62,000 nucleotides of DNA. Origin: Neocallimastix lanati (nom. inval.). Lineage: Eukaryota; Neocallimastigomycota; Neocallimastigomycetes; Neocallimastigales; Neocallimastigaceae. The notes beneath the pieces were generated by a model, which was given only the letters and a program-made list of their open reading frames with translations, was not told the DNA's origin and did no database searches. The stretch lies in assembly GCA_016946835.1 (NCBI GenBank), contig JACVTC010000053.1:312501-374500 (forward strand), written 5' to 3'. A program made the position numbers and the translations under genes. Below are positions 14,386-25,200 of this stretch, piece by piece; the stretch's first letter is position 1; each line of letters begins with the position of its first letter.

Positions 14386-15045
14386 CAAAATAAAATAAAA
14401 TAAATAAAATAAAATAAAATAAAATAAAATAAAATAAAATAAAATAAAATAAAATAAAATAAAATAAAATAAAATAAAATAAAATAAAATAAAATAAAAT
14501 AAAATAAAATAAAATAAAATAAAATAAAATAAAATAAAATAAAATAAAATAAAATAAAATAAAATAAAATAAAATAAAATAAAATAAAATAAAATAAAAT
14601 AAAATAAAATAAAATAAAATAAAATAAAATAAAATAAAATAAAATAAAATAAATAGTAGAAATATGAGTATAAAGTACAGATTTAATAAAATAAAATAAA
14701 ATAAAATAAAATGAAATAAAATAAAATAAAATAAAATAGAATAAAAAGTAGAATATTAAATAAGAAAGTACAGATTGAATAAAATAAAATAAAATAAAAT
14801 AAAATAAAATAAAATAAAATAAAATAAAATAAAATAAAATAAAATAAAATAAAATAAAATAAAATAAAATAAAATAAAATAAAAAGTAGAATATTAAATA
14901 AGAAAGTACAGATTGAATAAAATAAAATAAAATAAAATAAAATAAAATAAAATAAAATAAAATAAAATAAAATAAAATAAAATAAAATAAAATAAATAGT
15001 AGAACTATGAATATAAAGTACAGATTGACTAAAATAAAATAAATA
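14386..15045. repeat. (AAAAT)n satellite with a recurring spacer
   Basis: Perfect AAAAT pentamer arrays occupy about 14386-14652, 14690-14745, 14780-14883 and 14918-14995. They are separated by related spacers of about 35-45 bases containing AGTAGAA and AAGTACAGATT (about 14653, 14746, 14884 and 14996). The spacer repetition makes it a higher-order array rather than a simple microsatellite. Confidence 0.9.
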
Positions 15046-15140
15046 AATTTATATTTATTTATCTAAAAATAATTTTAATAATTTTTATTATTATATCCTA
15101 TTAAATTAATAGAAAATAATTATAATATTTTCAATTTGAT

Positions 15141-15359
15141 ATGATTATATGTCCTCACGCCAGTAATTACACCCATTGGAGGGGTGAATGGTTCCTATTC
15201 GTGTTCAATGGAGATATATGTAGGAATGGTAGTGAATACAGTCCTAGGCAAATGTGTAACGATGCTGTACTAGTATGCCAGTATATCACACTTAACAGTT
15301 ATATCTATTATGGTTATAATGGGTACTCATTATGTATGTTTAAATTATTTTATTTTTAA
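15141..15359 (+). CDS. Unidentified 72-codon reading frame in a GC-richer island
   Basis: A 72-codon frame starting MIICPHASNYTHWRGEWFLF sits between two large microsatellites. Its first 190 bases are visibly richer in G and C than anything within several kilobases, and no A/T repeat explains the frame. I do not recognise the peptide. It has five Cys and many aromatic residues. It could be one exon of a longer gene, a fragment of an element, or chance. No splice context was convincing. Confidence 0.2.
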   Translation: MIICPHASNYTHWRGEWFLFVFNGDICRNGSEYSPRQMCNDAVLVCQYITLNSYIYYGYNGYSLCMFKLFYF

Positions 15360-15427
15360 TTTGACTATTGATTTAAAAATAAATTTTTATATAATTATAG
15401 AATAATGTTGGAATAAAATTAATAAAT

Positions 15428-15887
15428 AATAATAAATAATTGAATATTGAATAATAAATAATAAATAATAAATAATAAATAATAAATAATAAATAATATA
15501 TAATAAATTATAAATAATAAATAATAAATAATAAATAATAAATAATAAATAATAAATAATAAATAATAAATAATAAATAATAAATTATAAATTATAAATA
15601 ATAAATAATAAATAATAAATAATAAATAATAAATAATAAATAATAAATAATAAATAATAAATTATAAATAATAAATAATAAATAATAAATAATAATAATA
15701 AATAATAAATAATAAATAATAAATAATAAATAATAAATAATAAATAATAAATAATAAATAATAAATAATAAATAATAAATAATAAATAATAAATAATAAA
15801 TAATAAATAATAAATAATAAATAATAAATAATAAATAATAAATAATAAATAATAAATTATAAATAATAAATAATAAATAATAAATAA
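15428..15887. repeat. Heptanucleotide (TAATAAA)n array
   Basis: A seven-base unit repeats with few interruptions for about 460 bases. Because seven is not a multiple of three, the reverse strand reads as a long open frame with heptapeptide period (LLFIIYY). That is a by-product, not a gene. Confidence 0.9.
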
Positions 15888-16435
15888 AAAGTAAACAAAT
15901 TTTCCATAAATTGTCAAATAAAATTTTAAATGTAATAGAATAATATAAACGGGTAATTATACAGTTAATTATCTAGTCTTCACATATTCTTATTTTATCT
16001 CCTTGCATTTCCTATTCACATTATCAAATATTATTTATATGAAAAATTAATAAAAATATATATAATTTATTTCTTTCTTCATTTAAAACATTATATTATT
16101 AATATTTATTTAAAATATTAAAAAATTCTCAAAAATATTCAAAATTATATTTTAATTCTTATTTATATATATATTTATATATTATTTATATTATTTTTTA
16201 TTTAATTAAAAAAAGGAAAAATTAAAATATGATAAAATTAAACTTTTATATCATTTTACCATTTAATTAAATTACTTTAAATTCTATTGGTTGATCGTTT
16301 TTTTTATTTTCGAATTATTTATTTTATTAATAATGTTTTATTTATTTATTTTTATTTTTTATTGATATAATACTTTTAATTCTTATTCTCTTAAATAAAT
16401 ATTTTATTAAATAAACTTTATAGTCAGCAATTAAC

Positions 16436-17032
16436 ATGTTACTAAACACTACTTCTAGTATTATTAAGAACAGCGTACGTTGTTTTTCTTCTTCTCTCAA
16501 TCCAGCTACCACAGCTGTCTTTGTTTGTGATATTCAAGATAAATTCAAGTAATTATTTTTTTATTTATTGTTGTTACTTTATTTTTTTTTATTTTTATTT
16601 TTTTTAAATGTATTTTACATTAAGTTAAAAAAAAAATACAATAATTTTTATAACATGAAATAAAATAAAATAAAATAAAATACATTAATAAGTGAAAAAT
16701 ATATATTCATATATATTTAAATACGTATAAATACGTATAAAATTTTAAAATATTTTATAAATAGGAATCATATCTATGGATTTAATAACATGGTTAATAC
16801 TGCTAGCAAAATGGTAAATTATTTAATAATTAATAAATATTTATTAAAGAAAGTAGTGGAAAAAATATAATTAAAAAAAAAAAAAAAGCATAAAAAAAAA
16901 TACTTATTTATATATTATAAATATAATTTTTATTTTTATTTTTAATTTTATTTTTTATTTTTAATAATTAAATAAAAATAGTGTAAAATTGCCAACCAAT
17001 TCAAAATTCCAATTATTGTTACTGAACAAGTA

Positions 17033-17099
<67 letters not shown>

Positions 17100-18526
17100 T
17101 AAATTGCTTAAAATTCAAATAAAATTTAATTATTGACAAAATTTAAATTTCTATAATATATTAAATATATTTTTTATTATTAAATAATATATTGTATATT
17201 TTGACTTATATATACTTTATTAATTATTTGTGGTTTTTATTTATTTATAGAATCCAAAAGGTATTTATTAATATCCTATAAATAATAATAATAGTAATAA
17301 TAATAAAATATTAATATATATATTTTATATAAATATTTATAATTGCTAATGTTATATATATATTATATATATGTTATATAATTAAATAATACTAATTTAT
17401 TTGTTTTATCCTTTTATTTTATTTTATTTTTATTTTTATTTTTATTTTTATTAATTTTTTTGTTTAAATAGCTTTCGGTAAAACAGTAAAGGAAATTGAT
17501 ATTTCTAAGGCTGCTCTTGTCCAAGAAAAATCTAAATTTTCTATGATGACTCCAGAAATTAAGGAATTAATTCACAAACGTTTCAATACTAAATCTGTTA
17601 TTATTTGTGGTTTAGAAGTAATATATATATATATATATTTAAAGAGAAATAAACATTTGTGATAATAAATAATAATAATAATAAAAACAACAACAACAAC
17701 AACAACAACAATAATAATAATAATAATAATAATAGTAATAGTAATAATAATAGTAATAATAATAGTAAAAATTAATAATAGTAAAAATTATAATAATAAG
17801 AATTATAATAATAATAATAATAATTTTATTATTAATACAATTATTATTATTAAACTAAAAATTTAATTTTAAATTCATATATTATTTATTTTATGATAAT
17901 AAATTCATTTTAAAATGTATTCATATATTTAATTTTTTTTTATAGTCTCACGTTTGTATTCTTCAAACTACTCTTGATTTATTAAAAGATGGTATTGATG
18001 TTTATGTTTTAGCTGATGGTGTTTCTTCTATTAACAAGGCTGAAATTGATGTTGCTAGAAAGGTATTATATAAATCCTTTTTTTTTTTTTTTTGAATCTA
18101 TTTATTTATATATAAAAAATTATATATATATATATATCTTAATTTAAAGTATTTTCATATTAATTCAATTATTAATAATATCTATATATCTACATATCTC
18201 TATCTATAACAATATTTATATTTATTATTTTAATATAATTTTATACCTCTTATTACATTATAATCTTTATAAATTATAAATATAAAATTGTATACTATTT
18301 GGCATAAAATAAAATAATATAAAATAAAAAAAAAAATAAAATAAAAAAAAAAAAATAGAGATGTATGATGTCGGGAGCTAATGTTACTAGTACTGAATCC
18401 ATTTTATTCCAACTTCTTGGTGATGCTAAGAATCCAAACTTTAAATTTGCTAATAGATTAATTAAAGAAACCAAAGAAACTACCAAGGAAGCTATGAACT
18501 GTTTCGTTAAGGATTTATATAAATGA
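16436..18526 (+). CDS. Isochorismatase-like hydrolase (ISOC2 type), probably organellar
   Basis: Seven exons join in phase to 216 residues: 16436-16548, 16765-16813, 16982-17029, 17251-17260, 17472-17617, 17946-18062 and 18359-18526. The fourth exon is only 10 bases. The fold is the isochorismatase-like cysteine hydrolase family. The candidate catalytic Asp lies in [10 protein letters not shown], the Lys in QEKSKFSMM, and the nucleophilic Cys in [20 protein letters not shown] and [11 protein letters not shown] are also family-typical. Length matches animal and fungal ISOC1/ISOC2 proteins, whose substrate is unknown, so no reaction is assigned. The first 25 residues ([20 protein letters not shown] and on) are rich in Ser and basic residues and lack acidic ones, like a mitochondrial or hydrogenosomal presequence. 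TTTATAG just upstream of the ATG may be a 5'-UTR intron acceptor. Confidence 0.9.
17040..17099. repeat. (ATT)n microsatellite in an intron
   Basis: About 19 ATT units lie at the start of the third intron of the isochorismatase-like gene. A mixed (AAC/AAT/AGT)n tract occupies about 17665-17830 in the intron before exon 6. Confidence 0.8.
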
Positions 18527-18659
18527 AAATAAAAATATATAAATTATATATAATATATATAATATATATAATGTGTATAAAACTATACTGAAACAAGATA
18601 AAAAAAAATTTTTTTTTAAAAAAGCTTTATTAAATTAGCGTTATAGTATTTTTTTTTAT

Positions 18660-18708
<49 letters not shown>

Positions 18709-18982
18709 AAAGAAATTAAAATTAGTATATATAAAGAAAATTATAGAAATAAAAAGTTATAATAATAAAACAAAAGAAGAAAAATAAAAAAAAAAAAAAA
18801 AAAAAAAAAAAGAATTAAAATAAAATAAAAAAAAAAAAAAGAAAATAAAATAAACAATATTTAATTAAATAACAAAAAAAAAGTATAAAAATAAAAAGGT
18901 AAAATAAATAATAATAATAATAATAAATTAGAATAATATTGTGTAATATTTTACTTGTTAAAAAACTTTTAATTAGAACATC
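18527..18982. other. Poly(A)-rich spacer between the isochorismatase-like gene and tRNA-Met
   Basis: It contains several A runs, including about 45 bases near 18667-18706. It is the 3' flank of the plus-strand gene and the downstream side of the minus-strand tRNA gene. I see nothing else in it. Confidence 0.6.
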
Positions 18983-18986
18983 AAAA
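18983..18986 (-). terminator. Pol III terminator of tRNA-Met
   Basis: On the minus strand TTTT follows the discriminator base of the tRNA directly, the usual RNA polymerase III stop signal. Confidence 0.75.
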
Positions 18987-19059
18987 TGCGAAGTGTGAGG
19001 TTCGAACTCACGACCTTAAGATTATGAGACTTACGCGCTGCCGACTGCGCCAACTTCGC
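18987..19059 (-). tRNA. Elongator tRNA-Met (CAU)
   Basis: The minus strand folds as a full cloverleaf of 73 bases including discriminator A. Acceptor GCGAAGT pairs with ACTTCGC. The D arm is GGCGCAGTCGGCAGCGC. The anticodon stem TAAGT/TCTTA carries a T-T at 31-39, as in many tRNA-Met genes. The loop is CTCATAA with anticodon CAT, and the T arm is GTGAG TTCGAAC CTCAC. There is no intron. The T loop reads TTCGAAC and the acceptor begins with a normal G-C pair, so this is the elongator, not the initiator. Element A begins 14 bases upstream of its 5' end. Confidence 0.95.
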
Positions 19060-19073
19060 CTCTTAAAATTTTT

Positions 19074-19555
19074 TGATAAGAATGTACTAAATAATGCATT
19101 CTTAATTAAATCTACGATTTATTTCTAATACATTATGTGTACATTATTATTTTTGTACTTTAATAAATTTTTAAATCCAAAGATCAAAAATTAAATCAAA
19201 AATTATATTAAACTTTATATTTTTATATTAAATCTTATATTAATAGTAATATTTTTATATATTTAAAACTTATATTAGCAATATTAATAATAAATCTTAT
19301 TTTTTTTATATTAATAATGAAAATTTATATTAATAATATTTTTATATATTGATAATTAAAAATTTATATATTATATTTTAACTTTTTATTATAAAATTTT
19401 ATATCGAAATGTTTTATTTTATATTGAAAAATATTTTATTTTATTAAAAACCTTTATATTAGAATAGTATTTTTATTTTTATTTGAATATTTTAACAGAT
19501 TGTAATAAAAATTTTAGCCAATTAAATAAATTCTTATTAGTAATATTTTAGATAG

Positions 19556-19595
<40 letters not shown>

Positions 19596-19892
19596 TATTA
19601 ATATTATAAATGTATTTTATTTATATTGTTATAATTAAATTTTATATAATTAATTATAAAAATCAATTTAAATTTAATAGTTTTTAAAAAAAAAAAAATA
19701 AATAAAATGTAATTTAGTGGCAAGAACAACTTTTATGCCTTAAAAAAAAGTATAAATAGTTGTAAATTTTGCTACTAATTTTTAAATATCATCAAATAAA
19801 ATCAAATAAATTTATAAATAAAAATAATAAATAAATAAATAAAATTTGTGTTTCCTTACTTTATTTTTATTTAATTCTCTAAAACCTTAACA
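19074..19892 (+). repeat. Element A 5' LTR
   Basis: It begins TGATAAGAATG and ends CCTTAACA. A TATAAATA box at 19751-19758 within AAGTATAAATAG is a plausible core promoter. A run of about 31 A lies near 19560. The same LTR recurs at 26209, 41608 and 48770. Confidence 0.92.
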
Positions 19893-20585
19893 TTTATATG
19901 GTGGAGATATCGGGGTATTAAATAGAAATAATAGTAAATAACATAGATTTTTTTTTAATTTTTTTTTTATTTTATATTGATAAACAAGTAAGTCGTTAAT
20001 CCTTTGATTAACCCATGGCGCTTGTTTGATATATATATATAAAAAAAATTTTTTTTTTAAATAAGTAAAATTAAGATTCTAAAAAAACAAATTTTGTAAA
20101 ATTATAACAAGGAGCGGATAGAGCTCATACACAGTGTATTCTCAGATAGCAACAAATTAACTCTATTCATAGTAGGTTATTGAATAGTAGTTAATTTGGA
20201 GATTAATTGGAAAGTAGACGAAGGTATTTGGTTACCGACCCGGTAATAATAGTTCAACCTTCAACGTTTCAACACACGAAGGTGCGGGTACTTTCCAAGC
20301 ACTGGCGAATAAGGAGCTTACGTCACCGAAGGCGTAAGATTGTTTTTTTTATATAATTTTTTTTACTTTTCTTTGTGCTAGTTATAAGGCACTTTATTAT
20401 ATAAAGTATCAGACTTTGGCTAACTTCGCCATTTAAATTTTTTTTATTTTTTTTTATTACTGGTACTTTATTTGTTATATAATTCCTGTAATAGAATCTT
20501 AATTTACTTTGAAAATATTGTGTTTTTAGTTAATTTTTATTAGTTAATAAAAATATTATTGAATACTTTTAAAATTTTTTTATTC

Positions 20586-20745
20586 CGTACATAGATTATC
20601 GGATTAAGTTTATCCTACATAGTAATTGGGCTAGTGGGCTCTGAACTGCTATATTTTATATTGAATATAGTAATCGTGGCACACGCGTGGCATGACACCA
20701 TTAGGTAAGCTGCACGTCAGACAGTGTGTACTATCAGATTGTACG
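20586..20745 (+). ncRNA. Conserved structured leader domain (element A copy)
   Basis: CGTACA at 20586-20591 pairs with TGTACG at 20740-20745, closing a domain. Inside it CTATATT (20649-20655) pairs with AATATAG (20664-20670) around an 8-base loop, and ACC pairs with GGT around ATTA near 20697-20706. The same domain in element G has CGTGCA/TGCACG and CTATTTT/AAAATAG, so paired bases change together. It is a cis RNA element, not a separate gene. Confidence 0.7.
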
Positions 20746-20914
20746 ACAATAAAGATTATTTTTTTGTATTTAATAATTATAATTAATTAATAATTTTATT
20801 AGCTATAACAATACAATATTTATCGTTTAAAAAGAAAAATTTTTGAAAGGTGAAAATAATAAATAAAACTTTGCTTCTAAATTTATTACTACAAATATAC
20901 TAAATTACAAAATT

Positions 20915-21104
20915 CAAGTGGTCGATAAAGATTTCGAGCTTGAAAAATATTCTATTAAGTTGTCGATAAAGATTTCGAACTTAAAATTATTCTATTAAGT
21001 TGTCGATAAAGATTTCGAACTTAAAATTATTCTTAAAAAAAGTAGTCGAAAAGAACCTCGTGCTTTATAATTTCTACTAAGTTGTCGATAAGGATTTCGA
21101 GCTT
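20915..21104 (+). repeat. Five-copy tandem hairpin array in element A leader
   Basis: Copies of about 26 bases start at 20915, 20957, 20997, 21040 and 21079. Each is built as AAGTTGTCGA, a 7-base loop, then TTCGAACTT, with variants. AAGTT pairs with AACTT and CGA with TCG. The period is about 40 bases. Confidence 0.8.
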
Positions 21105-21286
21105 ATACTTACTAAAGAAAGCAAATAAAATTATTATTTTCAAAAATTACTAAGATATATTGTTTTAAAATTTGATTCGATATTAAATTACTTGTTAAAT
21201 TATATTTTTAAAGTTGGACTTTCAAATTTATTCGTATTTAATAACCTCGTTAATTTACAATAAAAAAATTATTAACTAAAAACGAA

Positions 21287-22192
21287 ATGTCTACTAAAAG
21301 TACTTTAAGTTTTAAAGAATTAAAGAAAGAATTACGAGACATAGTGAAGCTTAGCAAGGACAATTTAGATATAAAGTCCTGGGCTACTGAATTAAAACTT
21401 TGGATCAAGATACAAGGTATCACAGATCCGGAAACAATATTTAATGCTTGTTTACTTACCAGCTCTGGTGAAGTACAACGCGTTATTGAAGATTTGGGAG
21501 AAGATAGTGATGATGAAAGTGATGATTCATCAGATGAAGAAGAAGATGATGAAGAAGAAAATGTTGATGATGATAAATTTCCTTCTCTTGAAAAAATTAT
21601 TTCAAGTCTTGAAAATTTTTACGGTATTAAAGAAGACCAAAATTTACTTCTTAAAGAACTTCGTGCAATGCGAATTAAAAGAAACGAAAAGATTAAAGAC
21701 TTTAATGTAAGATATAGAACTTTGTACACTAAACTTGATAAAAAGAGAAGAAAGCGCATTGGTGTACTAGATTATATTGACTCTATTCAAAATAATTATG
21801 AAGCCTGGAAGAAATTATCCCTTAAAGATGATATAAGTATGGAGAAAGCTTTCAAAATTGCCGAGAAAGTAGATAGACTTTCTGTAAGGAACAATAATAT
21901 TAATACCTATAATGTTAATAATTCCCAGCATAATCAAAATAATCAAAACAGTACTACTTCAAGACTTTATCCTAAAAGAAGAAACGAAACTTTCCAAACA
22001 AGTCAAACAAATAATAAACTGAAACCTCAAGATATTATAGAAGAATCAACCCAGAAAATGAGAAATTTATCTGTTAAAACTTGCTTCTTCTGTAAGGAAG
22101 AAGGTCATTACTCATACTATTGCCCTCAATTAAATAAGATTATGGAAAAAAATAAAAAAGAAATATATTCCAAAAAGTCTTTAAACTTCTAA
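21287..22192 (+). CDS. gag: Element A Gag
   Basis: This 301-residue nucleocapsid/capsid polyprotein forms the virus-like particle and binds element RNA. The start follows ACGAA and gives MSTKSTLSFKELKKELRD. The central part, with WATELKLWIKIQG and KNEKIKDFNVRY-like motifs, resembles retrotransposon Gag capsid domains. Residues about 78-105 are an unusual acidic run of Asp, Glu and Ser. A CCHC zinc knuckle, CFFCKEEGHYSYYC, lies at about 266-279. The frame ends TAA at 22190, four bases after the slippery heptamer that leads into pol. It is nearly identical to element D Gag; the first dozen residues differ most. Confidence 0.93.
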   Translation: MSTKSTLSFKELKKELRDIVKLSKDNLDIKSWATELKLWIKIQGITDPETIFNACLLTSSGEVQRVIEDLGEDSDDESDDSSDEEEDDEEENVDDDKFPSLEKIISSLENFYGIKEDQNLLLKELRAMRIKRNEKIKDFNVRYRTLYTKLDKKRRKRIGVLDYIDSIQNNYEAWKKLSLKDDISMEKAFKIAEKVDRLSVRNNNINTYNVNNSQHNQNNQNSTTSRLYPKRRNETFQTSQTNNKLKPQDIIEESTQKMRNLSVKTCFFCKEEGHYSYYCPQLNKIMEKNKKEIYSKKSLNF

Positions 22193-22212
22193 ATGGGAGC
22201 AGAAGCACTCCC
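22180..22212 (+). promoter_or_regulatory. -1 ribosomal frameshift signal, element A
   Basis: TTTAAAC at 22180-22186 reads T TTA AAC in the gag frame, a classical -1 slippery heptamer. Eight bases later GGGAG (22195-22199) pairs with CTCCC (22208-22212) around an 8-base loop. The gag stop lies between them. The pol frame is exactly -1 to gag. Confidence 0.85.
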
Positions 22213-25200
22213 AATGACAAAACAATAGCTTCATTAAATAATTTACAAAATAATACTTTTACCAAGAATACCCCAATTGATAATAATTCCTTTAATAAAG
22301 AATCTGAAGAATCTGATTTTAGTGACACAACTGAAAGTGAGGATAATATCATTATAAATGCTATAAAAAGAAAAATGAATGATAATAACAGCGAAAAGGA
22401 AGAAAATAATTCCAAGAAAGTACATAAAAGTTTAAAAGATAATCCACGTCCTTTCGCAACTCCTGCTTTAAGAAAGAAGAAAGAAAATGAGCTACATAAT
22501 AAACCAAATAAAGTTTATAAAAATCAAATACTTCCTTCAATTTTAACTCAACCAAATATTAACAAAGAAAAACAAAAAGAAAAGGAATTAAGAAATATAA
22601 CAAGAGTAAGAGAAAGTAAAGAAGAAAACAACAATTATTCATCAAAAGGAAAGAAAAAAGTTGAATCTGAAGATATACTTGTAATCGATAATGAAATAGA
22701 AGATATAGAAATGAATAAAGATAATCAACAAAATAAAACTAATACTTTGGAAAAATTAATTTCAACAAAAACTAAAGAAACTAATAATGAAAATACTCAG
22801 TTAGTAAAAAGGAATATCAAAATGATGAATAATAAAGAACCTTACAATATTATGGATGATTTAAATAATCTTAAATCCAGTATTACGATAGGTCAACTCT
22901 TGAATGCATGTCCGAAAATTCGTTCACAATTAACTCAAGGTTTAAAGTTAGAAAAATCTAAAATAATTGGAACTGTAGACAATGTAATAGCACGAACTTT
23001 ATTAGTGAATAACTATGATCATAGCTACATAAGTAAAAGTAATGAAGTAGCCGAAGAAGACTTAGCAATGGTTGATGCAAGTGTTGACGGAGTACTAGGA
23101 AAACTTTTAATTGATTCTTGTAGTAACCTAAGCATCGTTACTAAGCAGTATTTTGATAAATTACCTGGTGAATATGAAACAGTTGGAAAAAGTCGTGGAA
23201 GAATCCAACTAGCAACACAAGATGAAGAATACTCGGAAGGAATTATTGTTCAATTACCAGTAAAAATTAATAATTATGAATTTAATGCGGACTTTAGAAT
23301 TATTGAGAAAGAAGACTCATTTTATGATATGTTAATAAACTTTAAAACTCAAATCGATCATTGTTTATTTATTCATCCGACCTTAAACAGTTTATGTAAA
23401 CTTTTGTCAGAAAGTGAATACGAAGAAATAGCTAAAATAAATAATCAATATTATGATGAAGAAAGTATAATTTGCACTATTAGAAAAGTTAAAGAAACGA
23501 ATAATGAAAAGGAAATTATAAAGGAATTAACTCCAATGGAATTTATTGAGAGTGATGAATTTTTAAGTACCTTAAATAAAGATTATAAAGAACAAATTAT
23601 TAAAATTCTCAAAGAAATGATTGACATAGTTGCCACTTCAACAGAAGAACTAACTCCTTCTAAACTTTCACCACATAAGATCCGTTTGAAAGCAAATGCA
23701 AAGCCAGTAAAATTAAGAAGTTTTAGGTTAACTAAATTAAAATCAGATATCTTAAAAGAAGAACTTACAAAGCTTATTAAGAAAGGATTGATAGAACCAT
23801 CCTGTTCAGAATGGTCATCTCCAGTAGTACTCATTCTAAAACACAATGGAAAGTGGCGCTTGTGTATTGACTACCGAAAAGTCAATGATATGACAGAAAA
23901 AGATTCTTATTCAGTTCCATATATAGATGAAATTTTTGATAGTCTCGGAGGATCTAAAATATTTACAACTCTTGATTTATTTTCTGGTTTTCACCAAATC
24001 TTAATGGATGAAGAAAGCGTTGAAGTAACCACTTTCACTACTAAGTTTGGAAATTATCAATTTAAGGTTATGCCTTTTGGACTTACTGGAGCTCCCTCAA
24101 CCTTCCAAAGAGAAATGAATAAAATTTTATTCCCTTTTATTGGTGAATTTGTTTATGTATTTATTGATGATGTTTTGATCTATTCAAAAAGTATCGAAGA
24201 ACATTTAATTCATATTAAACAAGTATTAGAAGTATTTAAAGAAAACAAGTTAAAAATTAATATTGAAAAGTGCCATTTTCTTCAAACTGAAGTTGATGTA
24301 TTAGGTCACAAACTTACTACTAAAGGATTAAGTCCCATGGAAAGTAAAATAACAGCTATTAAGAAGTGGGAAGCCCCTTCATCAATTCATGAATTAAGAT
24401 CATTTCTAGGAGCAATAGGGTATTATCGTGACTTTATCCCTAAATATGCTCAAATTACCTCACCTTTATGTAAATTATTGAAAAAGAATACTAAATATGA
24501 ATGGAATAAAGAACAACAAGAAAGCTTTGAACTCCTAAAAGAAAAATTAATCAATGCACCTATTCTAAAATTTCCGTCATTTGACAAACCTTTTATCATT
24601 AGAACTGATGCTTCGTATAATGGAATTGGTGGAGTTCTTTTACAAAAAGAAGAAGAAACCGGTAAGGAGCATCCAATACACTTTATAAGTAGAAGTTTGA
24701 AGAAAACTGAAAAGAATTATGGTATCACAGATTTGGAAGGAACAGCTTTATTTTACTGTATGACTAAATTTAAATCTTATATTGAAGGAAATCCATTACC
24801 TACAACTATTTACACAGATCATAAACCATTAGTTGGTTTATTTAAGAATAAAGAACCTTTGAATGCAAGGCAAACAAGATGGTGTCTAACCGCTAGTATG
24901 CTTGGAATTAATATAAAATATGAATCAGGCAAAAAGAATGTGTTAGCTGATGCTCTTTCAAGAATGAAAAGTAAGGAAGAGAGAAAGATATTATTAACAA
25001 AAATTACTAATGGAAATAATGAAGAATTATTATCTAAGGTTATAAAGGAATTTATTAATGAAAAGTTTACTGTTATTGATGGTGAAGATTACTTTATCGA
25101 CAATGGAAATTATAGAAAATTAATAACGGACGAAAATGAAAGGTTTAAATTAATTTTAGAAGCTCATAATATTGGCCACGAAGGATATTACAAAACATAT

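Larger units (their letters stand above)
19893..21286 (+). promoter_or_regulatory. Element A structured 5' leader with primer-binding site
   Basis: The 1.4 kb between LTR and gag has no long frame. At 19899 is TGGTGGAGATATCGGGG, placed and starting as a tRNA primer-binding site should; the primer tRNA is not identified. Bases 20154-20297 fold through AAATTAACTCTATTCA with its complement at 20181-20197, then GGAAAGTA (20209) with TACTTTCC (20289), enclosing GAAGGT/ACCTTC and TTACC/GGTAA. A second domain lies at 20586-20745 and a hairpin repeat array at 20915-21104, listed separately. This RNA would precede Gag and is suited to packaging, dimerisation or translation control; which of these is not shown. 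Confidence 0.7.

Noticed and set aside
15585-15917. A 110-codon hydrophobic frame on the minus strand
   Set aside because: It is produced entirely by the heptanucleotide repeat and has a strict seven-residue period.
18295-18486. Minus-strand frame opposite exon 7 of the isochorismatase-like gene
   Set aside because: It is antisense to a well-supported exon and ends in A/T repeat-coded Phe and Ile runs.
18987-19920. tRNA-Met as the primer for element A
   Set aside because: Its 3' end would require TGGTGCGAAGTG, but the site reads TGGTGGAGATAT; agreement stops after five bases.
20100-21110. Hammerhead ribozyme in the leader
   Set aside because: I found no CTGANGA and GAAA core in the right arrangement in any leader or LTR.
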